A DNA stretch of 64,000 bases from Billgrantia sulfidoxydans (GCF_017868775.1 NZ_CP053381.1:1240001-1304000), one strand, 5' to 3'. Shown: positions 41,701 to 50,204, numbered from the stretch's first letter. Translations and numbers: made by a program. Notes: generated from the letters alone by a model not told the origin.

Positions 41701-42112
41701 CCAGCTCACCGTCACGCCAGACGACGCCGCTCAGGTGCAGGTGGCCGCTGCCCCGCAGGCGGTACGCACCCAGGCGAACCTGGCGAACGCCCTCGGCGTC
41801 GAGGCGATGAAGGCGCAGCTGGCGATTCAGCAGCGAGGCAGGTGAAAGCACCAGGCTGGCGCGCTCGGCCACGAGCGCGTAGCGGCGCCCGCCGCCAGTG
41901 CCGGACAGGCGGGGCTCGGTGATCGTGAGGTGGCCGGGAAAGAGCGTCCAGGCGCGCTTCCACTCGAGCGCGATCCGTGGCTCACGGTCGAACTGGCGGC
42001 GGGCCCAGTCGCTGGCGAGCAGGGCGTTGGCGACAGCCAGATAGAGCACATACAGTGTCGCCGCGAACGTGACAAACCCTGCCAGCGCCCCGAGTGGCGT
42101 GGTTCGGGTCAT
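38747..42112 (-). CDS. AsmA/TamB-like large envelope protein with internal repeats
   Basis: This 1121-residue protein has one N-terminal membrane helix (GALAGFVTFAATLYVLYLA) and then a very long beta-rich periplasmic region. I recognise it only as AsmA-like in style; such proteins may carry lipids between membranes. The body is built from two alternating modules: one with N/HYLPxxVPLxLxGGxA then VSGxRL/FSGSRV (about residues 345, 655, 945), and one with GGRLxGxLHxxxGxPxxGSRLEx (about 225, 520, 810). The start at 42112 follows GAGGGAG and overlaps a 9-codon leader ORF. It is downstream of an LpxL-like acyltransferase. Confidence 0.7.
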   Translation of the reverse strand: MTRTTPLGALAGFVTFAATLYVLYLAVANALLASDWARRQFDREPRIALEWKRAWTLFPGHLTITEPRLSGTGGGRRYALVAERASLVLSPASLLNRQLRLHRLDAEGVRQVRLGAYRLRGSGHLHLSGVVWRDGELAAKAMAGQWERATIFQDDTPLVESVALDADLELAPLALKDHAGSQAARFISGSLDLAGRSDAYDLFNPYLADLGWLQIGGHGVLEVELTVVNGEVQPGSRLRLDSPRLSVQLDERRWLEGGTRYRVDGSGTVEVNVEEHARLALALGAITMRDATPGAASRPALLNGEGFRLTLETAGLHLHAPPDELQHAELRWHDAEAPDIAAFDHYLPPPVPLELKGGSARLQGGLAYDAERLSGSFDLSGDRIALRLGEQPLRGRLDLHLPIAELDVTRGVVNVSGTRLDLEAAAPGEVQPLTTTLALPTARVRAPQAWRALNGGSLLKGDPSWSAELALHGRLANLGVLDPILTELFDGLDLGLEGGGRLSGTLHVRHGQPQEGSRLEVRSEALGARFLGHHARGEGELLIAVQAGEPHPEASDDLAVNDVDLTRLSDARRLFQADHLALTATLPITQRIAHSPTARVTWHDARIPDASVLNAYLPEGVPLQLDGGQASSDGSLTLEEARGRGRISLAGDAIHGRLRGTSFRGALDATLALRDLDPARQLLDFSGSRVEMIASANDGETLRTLLVARQARLRGGLDWPGREAHRRPLAGTLRLDGLLDRLGFLNALLPEEQGLSVQGSGRLRADLHFAEGMPSSGSRLEAHSDRLAARFLHYEAFGDGSLELEVTDPGATLHLSLPRFGLRRQETEGALIEGRLLELRSRARHFGLPEGLRQLSTHIDMPHVVAPDLAAFNAYLPEGGGISLIEGQARLAAQLHLDGMSAAGHLELRAPQARLALHDQILEGELHLATRLADGDLETLTFDISGSRLGLENVHLTDDGGNLTRGWWARLDVPEGNMRWETPLALDARLDLAMRDSGLLVRLLVDAARERRWLRERLTLGEVHGEARVMLNDDTVRVENIAVQAGERLELLANLALRDSHLAGRAFARYGPLRLGIELDGERRRWQLRNARSWYAGGQPASELTLPDSETWFERLEVPTE

Positions 42113-42138
42113 GCGCGGCTCCCTCGTCCCTGAGGCAT
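42109..42138 (-). CDS. 9-codon leader ORF (MPQGRGSRA) overlapping the AsmA-like start
   Basis: A strong GAGGAG site (42144-42149 on the minus strand) lies five bases before an ATG at 42138. The frame reads MPQGRGSRA and stops in the TGA of the ATGA that starts the AsmA-like gene. A ribosome ending there would be placed on the next start, so this looks like a coupling leader. It could also be chance; no peptide function is implied. Confidence 0.45.
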   Translation of the reverse strand: MPQGRGSRA

Positions 42139-42172
42139 GCAATCTCCTCGCTGCGAACGGCGGTAGGGCCGT

Positions 42173-43102
42173 TCAGTAGAGGCGGTACGTCTTGTGATTC
42201 GGTACGCCCTGCTGCTCCTCGATGACCTTGCGGTAGCGCTTGTACTCCCACTGGTACTGGGCCGGATCCAGGGCGATGGCGTCCTCCACGCAGGCGTTGA
42301 CACCGGTGGCCGATTGCGTCTCGTCGGTCGAGTAGACGCGCTCGTCGGCGGCGAGGAAGTGGATCGCGAAGCCGCGGCCGGGAAGACGCCGGGCCACGCC
42401 GGTGACCACCCGGGCGTCGGTGCGCGCGACCAGCTTGGGCAGCAGAGTCGCGGTGTAGGCCAGGCGATGGTAGAAGGGGGCGAACACGCCGCTGCCCCAG
42501 TCGGGCTCCTGGTCCGGCAGGATGCCGACGGCCTCGCTGCGCTTGAGCGCCTTGAGCAGGGCCGCGACGCCACGCGGGTTGGTCGGTACCAGGCTCGCGC
42601 CCATGCGCTCTCTGCCCTGGCGTATCACCGGGTCGAGTTCGGCGATCTTGGGCGGCTCGTACATGGCGGTGAACGGAAAGTGACTCGAGAGCCAGAAGTT
42701 GAGCACCTCCCAGTTGCCGAAGTGCGGGGCCAGGACGATGACGCCGCGCCCCTCGGCGCGGGCTTCGTCGAGCAGTTCGCGGCCGTGAATCTCGAGAATC
42801 GACCCTTCGACCCGCTGCGGCTCGCCCATCCAGGCGAAGCCCAGTTCGAGCATGGTGGCGGTGGAGTGGGTCAGGCTCTGCCGGGCGAGCCGGCGACGTT
42901 CGGTTGCGCCCTGGTCGGGGTAGACCTCGGCGAGGTTGGTTTCGGTGACCTCGCGTTCGCGGCGGCTGAAGCGATGCACCAGCGGGCCGGCGATGCGGGC
43001 CAGCCGCCAGAGCATGGCGGGACGGTAGCGGGCCAGGATATGCCACAGCATGGCGATGGCACGGCCCTGCACGGTGGCGGTGGGTGGCTGCGGCTCGCTC
43101 AT
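42173..43102 (-). CDS. LpxL/HtrB-type lipid acyltransferase
   Basis: This 309-residue membrane-associated acyltransferase resembles the lipid A late acyltransferases. The catalytic HX4E motif is H127 to E132 (APHFGNWEVL). The second conserved block is RQGRERMGASLVPTN, and DQEPDWGSGVFAPF matches the DQ-x-G-x-FVPFF signature. It likely adds a secondary acyl chain to lipid A or another glycolipid. It is followed at 61 bases by the AsmA-like gene and preceded at 3 bases by a small membrane protein, forming an envelope operon. Confidence 0.85.
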   Translation of the reverse strand: MSEPQPPTATVQGRAIAMLWHILARYRPAMLWRLARIAGPLVHRFSRREREVTETNLAEVYPDQGATERRRLARQSLTHSTATMLELGFAWMGEPQRVEGSILEIHGRELLDEARAEGRGVIVLAPHFGNWEVLNFWLSSHFPFTAMYEPPKIAELDPVIRQGRERMGASLVPTNPRGVAALLKALKRSEAVGILPDQEPDWGSGVFAPFYHRLAYTATLLPKLVARTDARVVTGVARRLPGRGFAIHFLAADERVYSTDETQSATGVNACVEDAIALDPAQYQWEYKRYRKVIEEQQGVPNHKTYRLY

Positions 43103-43105
43103 GGC

Positions 43106-43480
43106 TCAGATCAGCCAGGCATCCACATTGTCGGGGGCACGCTGCTCCTGCAGGCGCTTGATGCCCTTGACGCAGCGAATCACCAGCCAGACGACCACCA
43201 CCAGCCAGGTCACGAAGCCGATCAATACCAGCATCAGCAGCGCAGAAATGGCGAAGTAGAGCAGCGCGAGCCAGAAGGTGCGGATCTGGTAGCGATAGTG
43301 CTCATCGAACCAATGGGGTCCCTCACCGCGATAGACGTAGGCGATCACCACGCCGACCAGCATGGTCAGGCCGCCGGTGACGATGCCTGCCAGGAACAGC
43401 GCATAGACGACGATGGGCAGGGTGGTGTCGGGCGCGCCGCCCGAATCGATGACGCTGCGGCTCTCGGGACTTTCGTTCAT
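43106..43480 (-). CDS. DUF4870-like small membrane protein
   Basis: This 124-residue protein has three hydrophobic segments (about 22-48, 70-88 and 84-105) with HWFDEHYRYQIRTFW between the first and second, a feature of the DUF4870/Tic20-like family. The function is not known. It starts the apparent operon with the acyltransferase and AsmA-like genes. Confidence 0.65.
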   Translation of the reverse strand: MNESPESRSVIDSGGAPDTTLPIVVYALFLAGIVTGGLTMLVGVVIAYVYRGEGPHWFDEHYRYQIRTFWLALLYFAISALLMLVLIGFVTWLVVVVWLVIRCVKGIKRLQEQRAPDNVDAWLI

Positions 43481-43547
43481 GAGGCATCCAGTCGTTCATG
43501 GTTTGCGTCAATGATACCGGCCGTGGGCGACATTGCCAGGGAGGCGT

Positions 43548-43940
43548 CTATTCGAGCGCCTCCTTGAGCGGGCGGCTGATCTCCAGCAAGTTGCCATCGG
43601 GGTCGCGCAGATAGAGCGACTCGATAGGGCCGTTGGCGCCTTGGCGGGTGACCGGGCCGAGCTCGACTTCGACATCCAGCGCCGCCAGGTGGCGCTGGAC
43701 CTCGTCCAGCGGCAGCAGGCTGCGCAGGCACAGGTCGAGGCTGCCCGGCGTGGGGGTGGCGGCGCGCGGCTCGATGTCGGTGGCCGTCCAATGCAGGCGC
43801 AGGGCGATGTCGCCGAGCATCAGGTCGACTCGCTCGCGATCGCGATAGCGCACCTCGAGCCCGAGCACACGGGAGTAGAAGTCCACGGCGCGGGAAATGT
43901 CGGTCACGGTGATGACCAGGTGGTCCAGACCTGACAGCAT
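43548..43940 (-). CDS. VOC (glyoxalase/bleomycin resistance) family protein
   Basis: This 130-residue protein shows the paired beta-alpha-beta modules of the vicinal oxygen chelate fold: GLDHLVITVTDISRAVDFYSRVLGLEV at the start, then a second half with IESLYLRDPDGNLLEI. His and Glu at these two places are the usual metal ligands. The closest known types are fosfomycin-like and dioxygenase-like members; the substrate is unknown. A GAGGAGG site precedes the ATG. Confidence 0.88.
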   Translation of the reverse strand: MLSGLDHLVITVTDISRAVDFYSRVLGLEVRYRDRERVDLMLGDIALRLHWTATDIEPRAATPTPGSLDLCLRSLLPLDEVQRHLAALDVEVELGPVTRQGANGPIESLYLRDPDGNLLEISRPLKEALE

Positions 43941-44007
43941 TGCCGGCCTCCTCGTTGTGATGCGGTTTCTGTAAGCTATGGTTCGCCAGGCCCAAAAGGA
44001 TACGACG

Positions 44008-44652
44008 ATGCCGACCTGCCCGCTATGCGCATCCCCCGATTCGCGACTTTTTCACCGCGACGCGAGGCGCGACTACTACCGTTGCGGGAACTGCCGGCTG
44101 GCATTCGTACCACCGGAGCAGCACCTGTCGCCCGAGCAGGAAAAAGCGGTCTACGACCAGCACGAGAACCACCCCGACGATCCCGGCTACCGGCGCTTCC
44201 TGGCACGGTTGTTCGTGCCCCTGCGCAGTCGTCTGACGCCGGGTGCCCGTGGCCTCGACTTCGGTGCCGGCCCCGGCCCGACGTTGTCGCTGATGTTCGA
44301 GGAGGCGGGCCACCCCATGGCGATCTACGATCCGTTCTACGCGCCGGACCCCGCCGTGCTTGAGCGCCGCTACGATTTCGTTACCGCCACCGAGGTGGTG
44401 GAGCACCTGTTCGAGCCGGGCCGTGAGCTCGAGCGTCTTGCGGCCATGCTGCCCGAAGGGGGCTGGCTGGGGCTGATGACCAAGCGCATGACCGACGAGG
44501 CGGCCTTCGCCCGCTGGCACTACATCCTCGACCCCACCCATGTGTGTTTTTTCAGCGAGGCGAGCTTCGAGTGGCTGGCGCAGCGGCTCGGCATGAGCGT
44601 CGAGTTTCCCGCTGCGGACGTGGCGCTGCTCCAGCAGCGTTCGGTTCGCTGA
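44008..44652 (+). CDS. class I SAM methyltransferase with N-terminal zinc ribbon
   Basis: In this 214-residue protein two CxxC pairs (C4/C7 and C26/C29) form a zinc ribbon, followed by a Rossmann methyltransferase domain with LDFGAGPGPTLSL (SAM motif I, about residues 83-95) and TATEVVEHLFEP. This layout is common to the Methyltransf_23 group. The substrate is unknown. The start at 44008 has AAGGATA before it, while the frame begins earlier at 43978 without a site. The stop is six bases before the FNR box of the next operon. Confidence 0.82.
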   Translation: MPTCPLCASPDSRLFHRDARRDYYRCGNCRLAFVPPEQHLSPEQEKAVYDQHENHPDDPGYRRFLARLFVPLRSRLTPGARGLDFGAGPGPTLSLMFEEAGHPMAIYDPFYAPDPAVLERRYDFVTATEVVEHLFEPGRELERLAAMLPEGGWLGLMTKRMTDEAAFARWHYILDPTHVCFFSEASFEWLAQRLGMSVEFPAADVALLQQRSVR

Positions 44653-44657
44653 GGTTC

Positions 44658-44699
44658 TTGATGCCCATCAATTTTCCCTTGCCGCGACTGACCTAGAGT
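44658..44699 (+). promoter_or_regulatory. FNR/ANR box and -10 of the arginine deiminase operon
   Basis: A perfect FNR/ANR site, TTGAT-GCCC-ATCAA, spans 44658-44671. A -10 box TAGAGT lies at 44694-44699, giving a start near 44706. The box centre is then about 41.5 bases upstream, the standard position for class II FNR activation. Arginine deiminase operons in Pseudomonas are known to be activated by ANR under oxygen limitation. Confidence 0.85.
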
Positions 44700-44782
44700 C
44701 ATAGGGCAGGCAAGCGTGTCCGCAGTCTTGCTGCGCTTGGCGGACATGTCCCGCACAGCATGGCGATGCCAGGGGAGGGAAC

Positions 44783-46222
44783 ATGGGTAACGCGGAGGTG
44801 GTAGCCAGTAAGAGCGAGAAGCGGTTTTGTTTTCCGACGGCCTTTACCATTCTGTTCGGCTTGACGATCCTGGCGGCGGTACTGACCTGGATCGTGCCGG
44901 CAGGTCAGTACGAGAGGGTATACGACGAGTCGCTGGGGCGCGAGGTCACCCTGGTGGGTAGCTATCAGCAGGTCGAGGCCAACCCGCAGAATGCCTGGGA
45001 CGTGCTGATGGCGCCCGTAGCGGGCCTGTACGACCCCGGCAGCTACGAGGCCAACGCGATCGACGTTGCCCTGTTCGTTCTGATCATTGGGGGCTTCATC
45101 GGCGTAGTCACGGCCACCGGTGCCATCGATGCCGGTATCGGGCGTGCCATGAAGCGTATGGCAGGCCACGAAAAGTGGATGATTCCGCTGCTGATGGGGC
45201 TCTTCGCTCTGGGCGGCACGACGTATGGAATGGCCGAGGAGACGCTGGCCTTCTACATGCTGTTGATCCCCATCATCATTGCCGCGGGATACGACTCGGT
45301 GACGGCAGTGGCGATCATTCTGTTGGGGGCGGGGGTCGGGGTGCTGGGCTCGACGGTCAACGCCTTTGCCACGGTCATCGCCTCCGATGCTGCCGGCATA
45401 CCCTTCACCGACGGTCTGACCCTCAGGTTGATGATCCTGGTGCTGTGCTTCGTCGCCACCGTCCTCTATGTGATGCGCTACGCGGCCAAGGTCAAACGAA
45501 ACCCCGAGGTTTCCATCGTCGGCGACCAGCGCGAAGCGGATCGAGAATATTTCCTGAGCCAGCGGAGCGCGGAAGAACTTCCTTTCACGCGTACTCGCAT
45601 GCTGGTGCTCGCCCTATTTGCCGCCACTTTCCTGATCATGGTGTGGGGAGTGCTGATGGCCGGCTGGTGGATGGGAGAGATGACGGCGCTGTTCCTGGCG
45701 TCCAGTCTGGTCATCGGCGTGACGGCTCGCCTGGGAGAGGCGCGTTTCGTGGAGTCTTTCGTCGGCGGAGCCAAAGAGCTGCTGGGCGTGGCACTGATCA
45801 TCGGTCTGGCGCGGGGTATCGTGGTCATCATGGATGCCGGCCTCATCACCGATACCATCCTGCATTGGTCCGAGGAGCGGGTGAGCGGCCTTTCCAACGT
45901 TGCCTTCATCAACGTCATGTACTGGCTGCAAATCATGATGTCGTTCTTCGTTCCCTCTTCCTCGGGGTTGGCCGTAATGAGCATGCCCGTGCTGGCACCT
46001 ATGGCCGACTTTGCGGGAGTAGGGCGAGACCTGGTCGTGACGGCCTACCAATCCGCGAATGGCCTGGTCAACCTGATCAATCCGACCTTTGCCGTGGTCA
46101 TGGGGGCGTTGGCGATAGGGCGTGTGCCCTATGAACGCTGGCTGCGCTTCATGTGGCCGCTGCTGGTGATTCTTACTCTGGTCATCCTCGGCTGTCTGAG
46201 TCTGGCGGCAATGCTGGGGTGA
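44783..46222 (+). CDS. arcD: YfcC-family transporter, probable arginine/ornithine exchanger
   Basis: This 479-residue inner-membrane protein has about twelve helices, of the C4-dicarboxylate-carrier-like/YfcC family (PF03606). Markers include FVLIIGGFIGVVTATGAIDAG, the GGTTYGMAEETLAFY hairpin and FFVPSSSGLAVMSMP near the C-terminus. Directly upstream of arcA and arcC and behind an FNR box, it most likely exchanges arginine for ornithine, the ArcD role. Conventional ArcD belongs to the APC superfamily, so this is a different family in the same slot. The symbol is given by context. Confidence 0.75.
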   Translation: MGNAEVVASKSEKRFCFPTAFTILFGLTILAAVLTWIVPAGQYERVYDESLGREVTLVGSYQQVEANPQNAWDVLMAPVAGLYDPGSYEANAIDVALFVLIIGGFIGVVTATGAIDAGIGRAMKRMAGHEKWMIPLLMGLFALGGTTYGMAEETLAFYMLLIPIIIAAGYDSVTAVAIILLGAGVGVLGSTVNAFATVIASDAAGIPFTDGLTLRLMILVLCFVATVLYVMRYAAKVKRNPEVSIVGDQREADREYFLSQRSAEELPFTRTRMLVLALFAATFLIMVWGVLMAGWWMGEMTALFLASSLVIGVTARLGEARFVESFVGGAKELLGVALIIGLARGIVVIMDAGLITDTILHWSEERVSGLSNVAFINVMYWLQIMMSFFVPSSSGLAVMSMPVLAPMADFAGVGRDLVVTAYQSANGLVNLINPTFAVVMGALAIGRVPYERWLRFMWPLLVILTLVILGCLSLAAMLG

Positions 46223-46335
46223 GGCACTGCAAGGTATCGAATCAGGCGTGCACGGCCGCCTGCCAGTTCGAGGCGTAACGAGGCGGTTAGCCGCTAACGG
46301 AACCGTTGGCGAGACATGCGAAAGGAGACGTCCCC

Positions 46336-47583
46336 ATGCCGATTCAGCTAGGCGTACATTCCGAAGTCGGCAAATTGCACAAGGTGTTGGTCTGTTCGCC
46401 GGGGCTCGCCCACCAGCGCCTGACGCCGGGCAATTGCCACGAGCTATTGTTCGACGACGTGCTGTGGGTCAGCCAGGCCAAGCGTGACCACTTCGATTTC
46501 GTGACCAAGATGCGTGAGCGTGGGGTGGAAGTGCTGGAGATGCACAACCTGCTGACCGACATTTTGAAAAGCGCTGATGCAAGGAAATGGGTGCTGGATC
46601 GCAAGATTACTCCCGATCTCGTCGGGGTCGGGCTCGCAGACGAAGTTCGCGCTTGGCTGGACGACATGGAAGCAAGGCAGCTGGCGACCTATCTCATCGG
46701 CGGCATTTCGGGTGCCGATCTTCCCGAGACGGAAGGGGCGGAAGTATTGAAGATGTTTCGTGATTACCTGGGGCACTCGAGCTTCCTCCTACCGCCTCTA
46801 CCAAATACCGTCTTTACCCGCGATACGACCTGCTGGATCTATGGCGGGGTCACGCTGAACCCGATGTACTGGGAGGCCAGGCGGCAGGAAACGCTGCTGA
46901 CCACGGCCATCTATCGCTTCCATCCCTCCTTTACCGACGCGGAGTTTCGAACCTGGTATGGCGACCCTGAGCGCTATCATGGGCTGGCCACGCTGGAGGG
47001 TGGCGACGTGATGCCGCTTGGCAAGGGCATCGTCCTGATTGGCATGGGCGAACGCACGTCGCGACAAGCCATCGGTCAACTGGCCCAGTCTCTCTTCGAA
47101 GCCGAGGCCGCTGAGCGAATCATTGTCGCGGGGCTGCCAAGATCCCGTGCCGCCATGCATTTGGATACCGTGTTCAGCTTCTGCGATCGCGACCTGGCTA
47201 CGGTGTTTCCTGAAGTGGTGCAGGGAATCGTGGCATTCAGCTTGCGCTCCGACGAGAGCAAGCCCGGCGGCATTGACCTGCGCCGCGAAACCTTGCCGTT
47301 CCTGGACGTCGTTGCCGAAGCGCTTGGCCTGAAGGCGCTGCGTGTCGTCGAGACAGGGGGCGACTGGTTCGAGTCGGAGCGTGAGCAGTGGGACGACGGC
47401 AACAACGTCGTGGCGATCGAACCCGGTGTAGTGATCGGCTATGACCGCAATACCTACACCAATACCCTGCTGCGCAAGGCCGGGGTGGAGGTGATCACCA
47501 TTGACGCAAGCGAACTGGGCCGTGGGCGCGGCGGCGGTCATTGCATGACCTGCCCCATTGTGCGCGATCCGATCGACTACTAG
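46336..47583 (+). CDS. arcA: arginine deiminase
   Basis: This 415-residue enzyme hydrolyses arginine to citrulline and ammonia, the first step of the ADI route. The catalytic Cys is C403 in [17 protein letters not shown]; the sequence ends as in Pseudomonas ArcA. The conserved N-terminal [18 protein letters not shown] and the FTRDTTCWI block are present. ATG at 46336 has AAAGGAGA at the right distance; the extension to 46306 lacks a site. The next gene is carbamate kinase, 25 bases on. Confidence 0.96.
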   Translation: MPIQLGVHSEVGKLHKVLVCSPGLAHQRLTPGNCHELLFDDVLWVSQAKRDHFDFVTKMRERGVEVLEMHNLLTDILKSADARKWVLDRKITPDLVGVGLADEVRAWLDDMEARQLATYLIGGISGADLPETEGAEVLKMFRDYLGHSSFLLPPLPNTVFTRDTTCWIYGGVTLNPMYWEARRQETLLTTAIYRFHPSFTDAEFRTWYGDPERYHGLATLEGGDVMPLGKGIVLIGMGERTSRQAIGQLAQSLFEAEAAERIIVAGLPRSRAAMHLDTVFSFCDRDLATVFPEVVQGIVAFSLRSDESKPGGIDLRRETLPFLDVVAEALGLKALRVVETGGDWFESEREQWDDGNNVVAIEPGVVIGYDRNTYTNTLLRKAGVEVITIDASELGRGRGGGHCMTCPIVRDPIDY

Positions 47584-47608
47584 CCGAAAGGTCAAGGAGG
47601 ATGATGGC

Positions 47609-48538
47609 ATGCGTATCGTGATTGCCCTTGGGGGCAATGCGCTGCTGCGCCGAGGCGAACCCATGACTGCTGACGCCCAGCGCGCCAATATCGGTGTCGC
47701 CTGCGAGCAGATCGCCAAGGTGGCTTCGGGCAATGAGCTGGTCATCGCCCATGGGAACGGGCCCCAGGTAGGACTGCTGGCATTGCAGGGAGCGGCCTAT
47801 ACCGCTGTTTCCCCCTATCCACTGGATGTGTTGGGTGCGGAAACGGAAGGCATGATCGGCTACCTGATCGAGCAGGAACTCGGGAACCGCTTGCCCGCCG
47901 AGGTACCTTTCGCCACCCTGCTGACGCAAGTGGAGGTCGAGCCCGACGATCCTGCCTTTCAGCGTCCCAGCAAGCCGATTGGCCCCGTCTACTCGGCGGA
48001 CGAAGCTGAACGCTTGGCTAGGGAAAAAGGGTGGTGCATCGCGCCGGATGGTGACAGGTTCCGTCGGGTCGTGCCGAGCCCTCGCCCCAAGCGGATCTTT
48101 GAACTCAGGCCGATAAGGTGGCTGCTGGAGAAGGGCACCATCGTCATCTGCGCCGGCGGGGGAGGCATTCCTGCCGTCTATGATGAGAACCGCAAGCTGC
48201 GCGGAGTCGAGGCGGTGATCGACAAGGACCTTTGCTCGGCGCTGCTGGCCGAGCAACTGCAAGCCGACCTGCTGGTCATCGCCACCGATGTCGACGCGGC
48301 ATACGTCGATTGGAGCGATCCGAGCCGCAAGGCCATCGCCAATGCACATCCGGACGCCTTGGAGGCGATCGAGTTCGCTGCCGGTTCGATGGGGCCCAAA
48401 GTCGAAGCTGCTTGTGGTTTTGCCAGGCGTACCGGCAACGAGGCGGTGATCGGCACCTTGGCCGACATCGAGGCCATCGTGAGAGGGCAGAGAGGGACAC
48501 GGGTGAGCGTTGCTGCAGTCGGACTCACCTATCGCTAG
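47609..48538 (+). CDS. arcC: carbamate kinase
   Basis: This 309-residue amino-acid-kinase-fold enzyme makes ATP from carbamoyl phosphate and ADP. Motifs: [16 protein letters not shown] at the start, [10 protein letters not shown] near residue 46, [16 protein letters not shown] near 173 and [12 protein letters not shown] near 264. The start at 47609 follows AAGGAGG. The gene that should supply carbamoyl phosphate, ornithine carbamoyltransferase (arcB), is not in this operon and must be elsewhere if the route is complete. Confidence 0.96.
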   Translation: MRIVIALGGNALLRRGEPMTADAQRANIGVACEQIAKVASGNELVIAHGNGPQVGLLALQGAAYTAVSPYPLDVLGAETEGMIGYLIEQELGNRLPAEVPFATLLTQVEVEPDDPAFQRPSKPIGPVYSADEAERLAREKGWCIAPDGDRFRRVVPSPRPKRIFELRPIRWLLEKGTIVICAGGGGIPAVYDENRKLRGVEAVIDKDLCSALLAEQLQADLLVIATDVDAAYVDWSDPSRKAIANAHPDALEAIEFAAGSMGPKVEAACGFARRTGNEAVIGTLADIEAIVRGQRGTRVSVAAVGLTYR

Positions 48539-48630
48539 CCGTGGCTGTGTGTTCGAAAGGAAAAATTGTCGAGTTGATCGTGTTAGCCAAGATAATATTC
48601 CAGCTGTTCTGACTGGTTCAATGAAAGCGA

Positions 48631-48658
48631 TTGACTTGGTGTGCGGTGGGCGTATGAT
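48631..48658 (+). promoter_or_regulatory. sigma-70 promoter of the MFS gene
   Basis: TTGACT (48631-48636) and TATGAT (48653-48658) are 16 bases apart and match the consensus at 4 and 5 of 6 positions. The start would be near 48665, leaving a leader of about 115 bases before the ATG at 48780. Confidence 0.75.
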
Positions 48659-48779
48659 TCGCGCCGCCCCGTCCGAGCCGTAGCCCTCATTTCAGCGCTG
48701 CACAGGTGGGAGTGGGCAGCGTTCCACGGTGTTTTCTGTCATCTTTCTTTATTTCCATCTGCTGTCGAGAGGCGCGCAA

Positions 48780-50204
48780 ATGTCGCGGCAACTGCTGGCC
48801 ATGGCCCTGGCCCCCCTGCTGGGGCTCTTCATCCTGGGGATCGGCAACGGCTTCCTGGCCACGCTGATTACCCTGCGGCTGGACGCGGCCGGCGAGTCGC
48901 CGGTGGTAATCGGCTGGGTCTCCTCGGCGTACTTCATCGGCCTGGCGCTAGGGGCGATGCTCAACGACCGGCTTTTGCTGCGCATCGGCCATATTCGCGC
49001 CTATGGTAGCTTCGCCTCGCTGGTGGCGGTCACGGTGTTGTTGCAGGCGCTGTTCTTTGAGCCCTGGGCCTGGTTCGTGCTGCGCCTGATCGGTGGCTGG
49101 GCCACCGTGGGGGTCTACCTGGTCATCGAGAGCTGGCTGCTCACCTCCGGCGACCAGAAGGTGCGCGGCAGGCTGCTGGCGCTCTACATGATTTCGCTGT
49201 ACGCCGCCGGGGTCGTCGGCCAGCTGTTGCTCGGCGTTACCGATGCCATGGGCGAGACCGCCCCGTTCATGGTGATCGGCATGCTGGCGTCGCTGTCGGT
49301 GTTGCCGATGGCGATGATCCCCCGGGTGTCGCCGCTGATCGATCATGCCGAGCCGCTGTCGCCGATGCGCCTGATCACCATCACGCCCACCGGCGTGATG
49401 GGCAGCTTCGGCTCCGGCCTGGCGGTGGCCGCGGTCTACACCCTGCTGCCGCTCTATCTTCAGCGCATCGGACTCTCGGTGGCGCAGGTAGGCCAGATGA
49501 TGGCGGTGGTCGTGCTTGGCGCCATGCTGCTGCAGTATCCCATCGGGCGCTGGTCCGACCGTCACGACCGTCAGATCGTGCTGATCATGATCGGCGTCTT
49601 CTGCACCTTCATCTCCGTCGCCATGCTGCTGCTGCCGCTCTCGACCTGGCTACTGGCGGGGTTGCTGTTCCTGCTGGGGGGCGGCATCTTCGCGCTCTAC
49701 CCGGTGGCGGTGAGCCACGCCGCCGACCGTGCCCCGGCCGGTGCGCTGGTGCGCATGAGCCAGGGGCTGCTGCTGATCAACGCCATCGGCTCGACGGTCA
49801 GCCCGCCGCTGATCTCGCCGGTGATGGCCTGGGTGGGGGATGCCGGTCTGTTCTGGGCCTTCGGTGGCATGGGTGTGTTCCTGGTGGGCTTCTTCGCCTG
49901 GCGGCGCAGCGTGCGCCCGGCACCGGTGCCGGTGGCGCCGTTTGCTCCGAATACGCCGATGTCGCCTGCGGGCGCCGAGCTCACCGTGACCGAGGAGCTG
50001 GTGCAGGGCGCTATCGAGCACGAGTACGTGGAAGACCTCTCCAATGTCGTGCCGGAAGTCGAAGTGGCTGAGCCCCTGGTCGGCCCGCCGCCGCCGGACG
50101 AGCCGCATATCGTCTACTATCAAGATGACGACGATACCGACCTGCCACCGAGCGATGAGTGCGAGCGAATCGAGGAGCCGCTTGACAGCGACGCCCGCCG
50201 CTGA
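48780..50204 (+). CDS. MFS transporter, YcaD-like, with acidic tail
   Basis: This 474-residue transporter has twelve predicted helices of the major facilitator superfamily. It resembles the YcaD/UMF group: GNGFLATLITLRLD near residue 25, RLIGGWATVGVYLVIESWLL, and GGGIFALYPVAVSHAADRAP in the second half. After the last helix (about residue 380) a tail of some 90 residues is rich in Pro, Glu and Asp and includes a run of four Asp, so it is cytoplasmic and probably disordered. The substrate is unknown. The preferred start at 48780 has GAGAGG before it. Confidence 0.85.
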   Translation: MSRQLLAMALAPLLGLFILGIGNGFLATLITLRLDAAGESPVVIGWVSSAYFIGLALGAMLNDRLLLRIGHIRAYGSFASLVAVTVLLQALFFEPWAWFVLRLIGGWATVGVYLVIESWLLTSGDQKVRGRLLALYMISLYAAGVVGQLLLGVTDAMGETAPFMVIGMLASLSVLPMAMIPRVSPLIDHAEPLSPMRLITITPTGVMGSFGSGLAVAAVYTLLPLYLQRIGLSVAQVGQMMAVVVLGAMLLQYPIGRWSDRHDRQIVLIMIGVFCTFISVAMLLLPLSTWLLAGLLFLLGGGIFALYPVAVSHAADRAPAGALVRMSQGLLLINAIGSTVSPPLISPVMAWVGDAGLFWAFGGMGVFLVGFFAWRRSVRPAPVPVAPFAPNTPMSPAGAELTVTEELVQGAIEHEYVEDLSNVVPEVEVAEPLVGPPPPDEPHIVYYQDDDDTDLPPSDECERIEEPLDSDARR

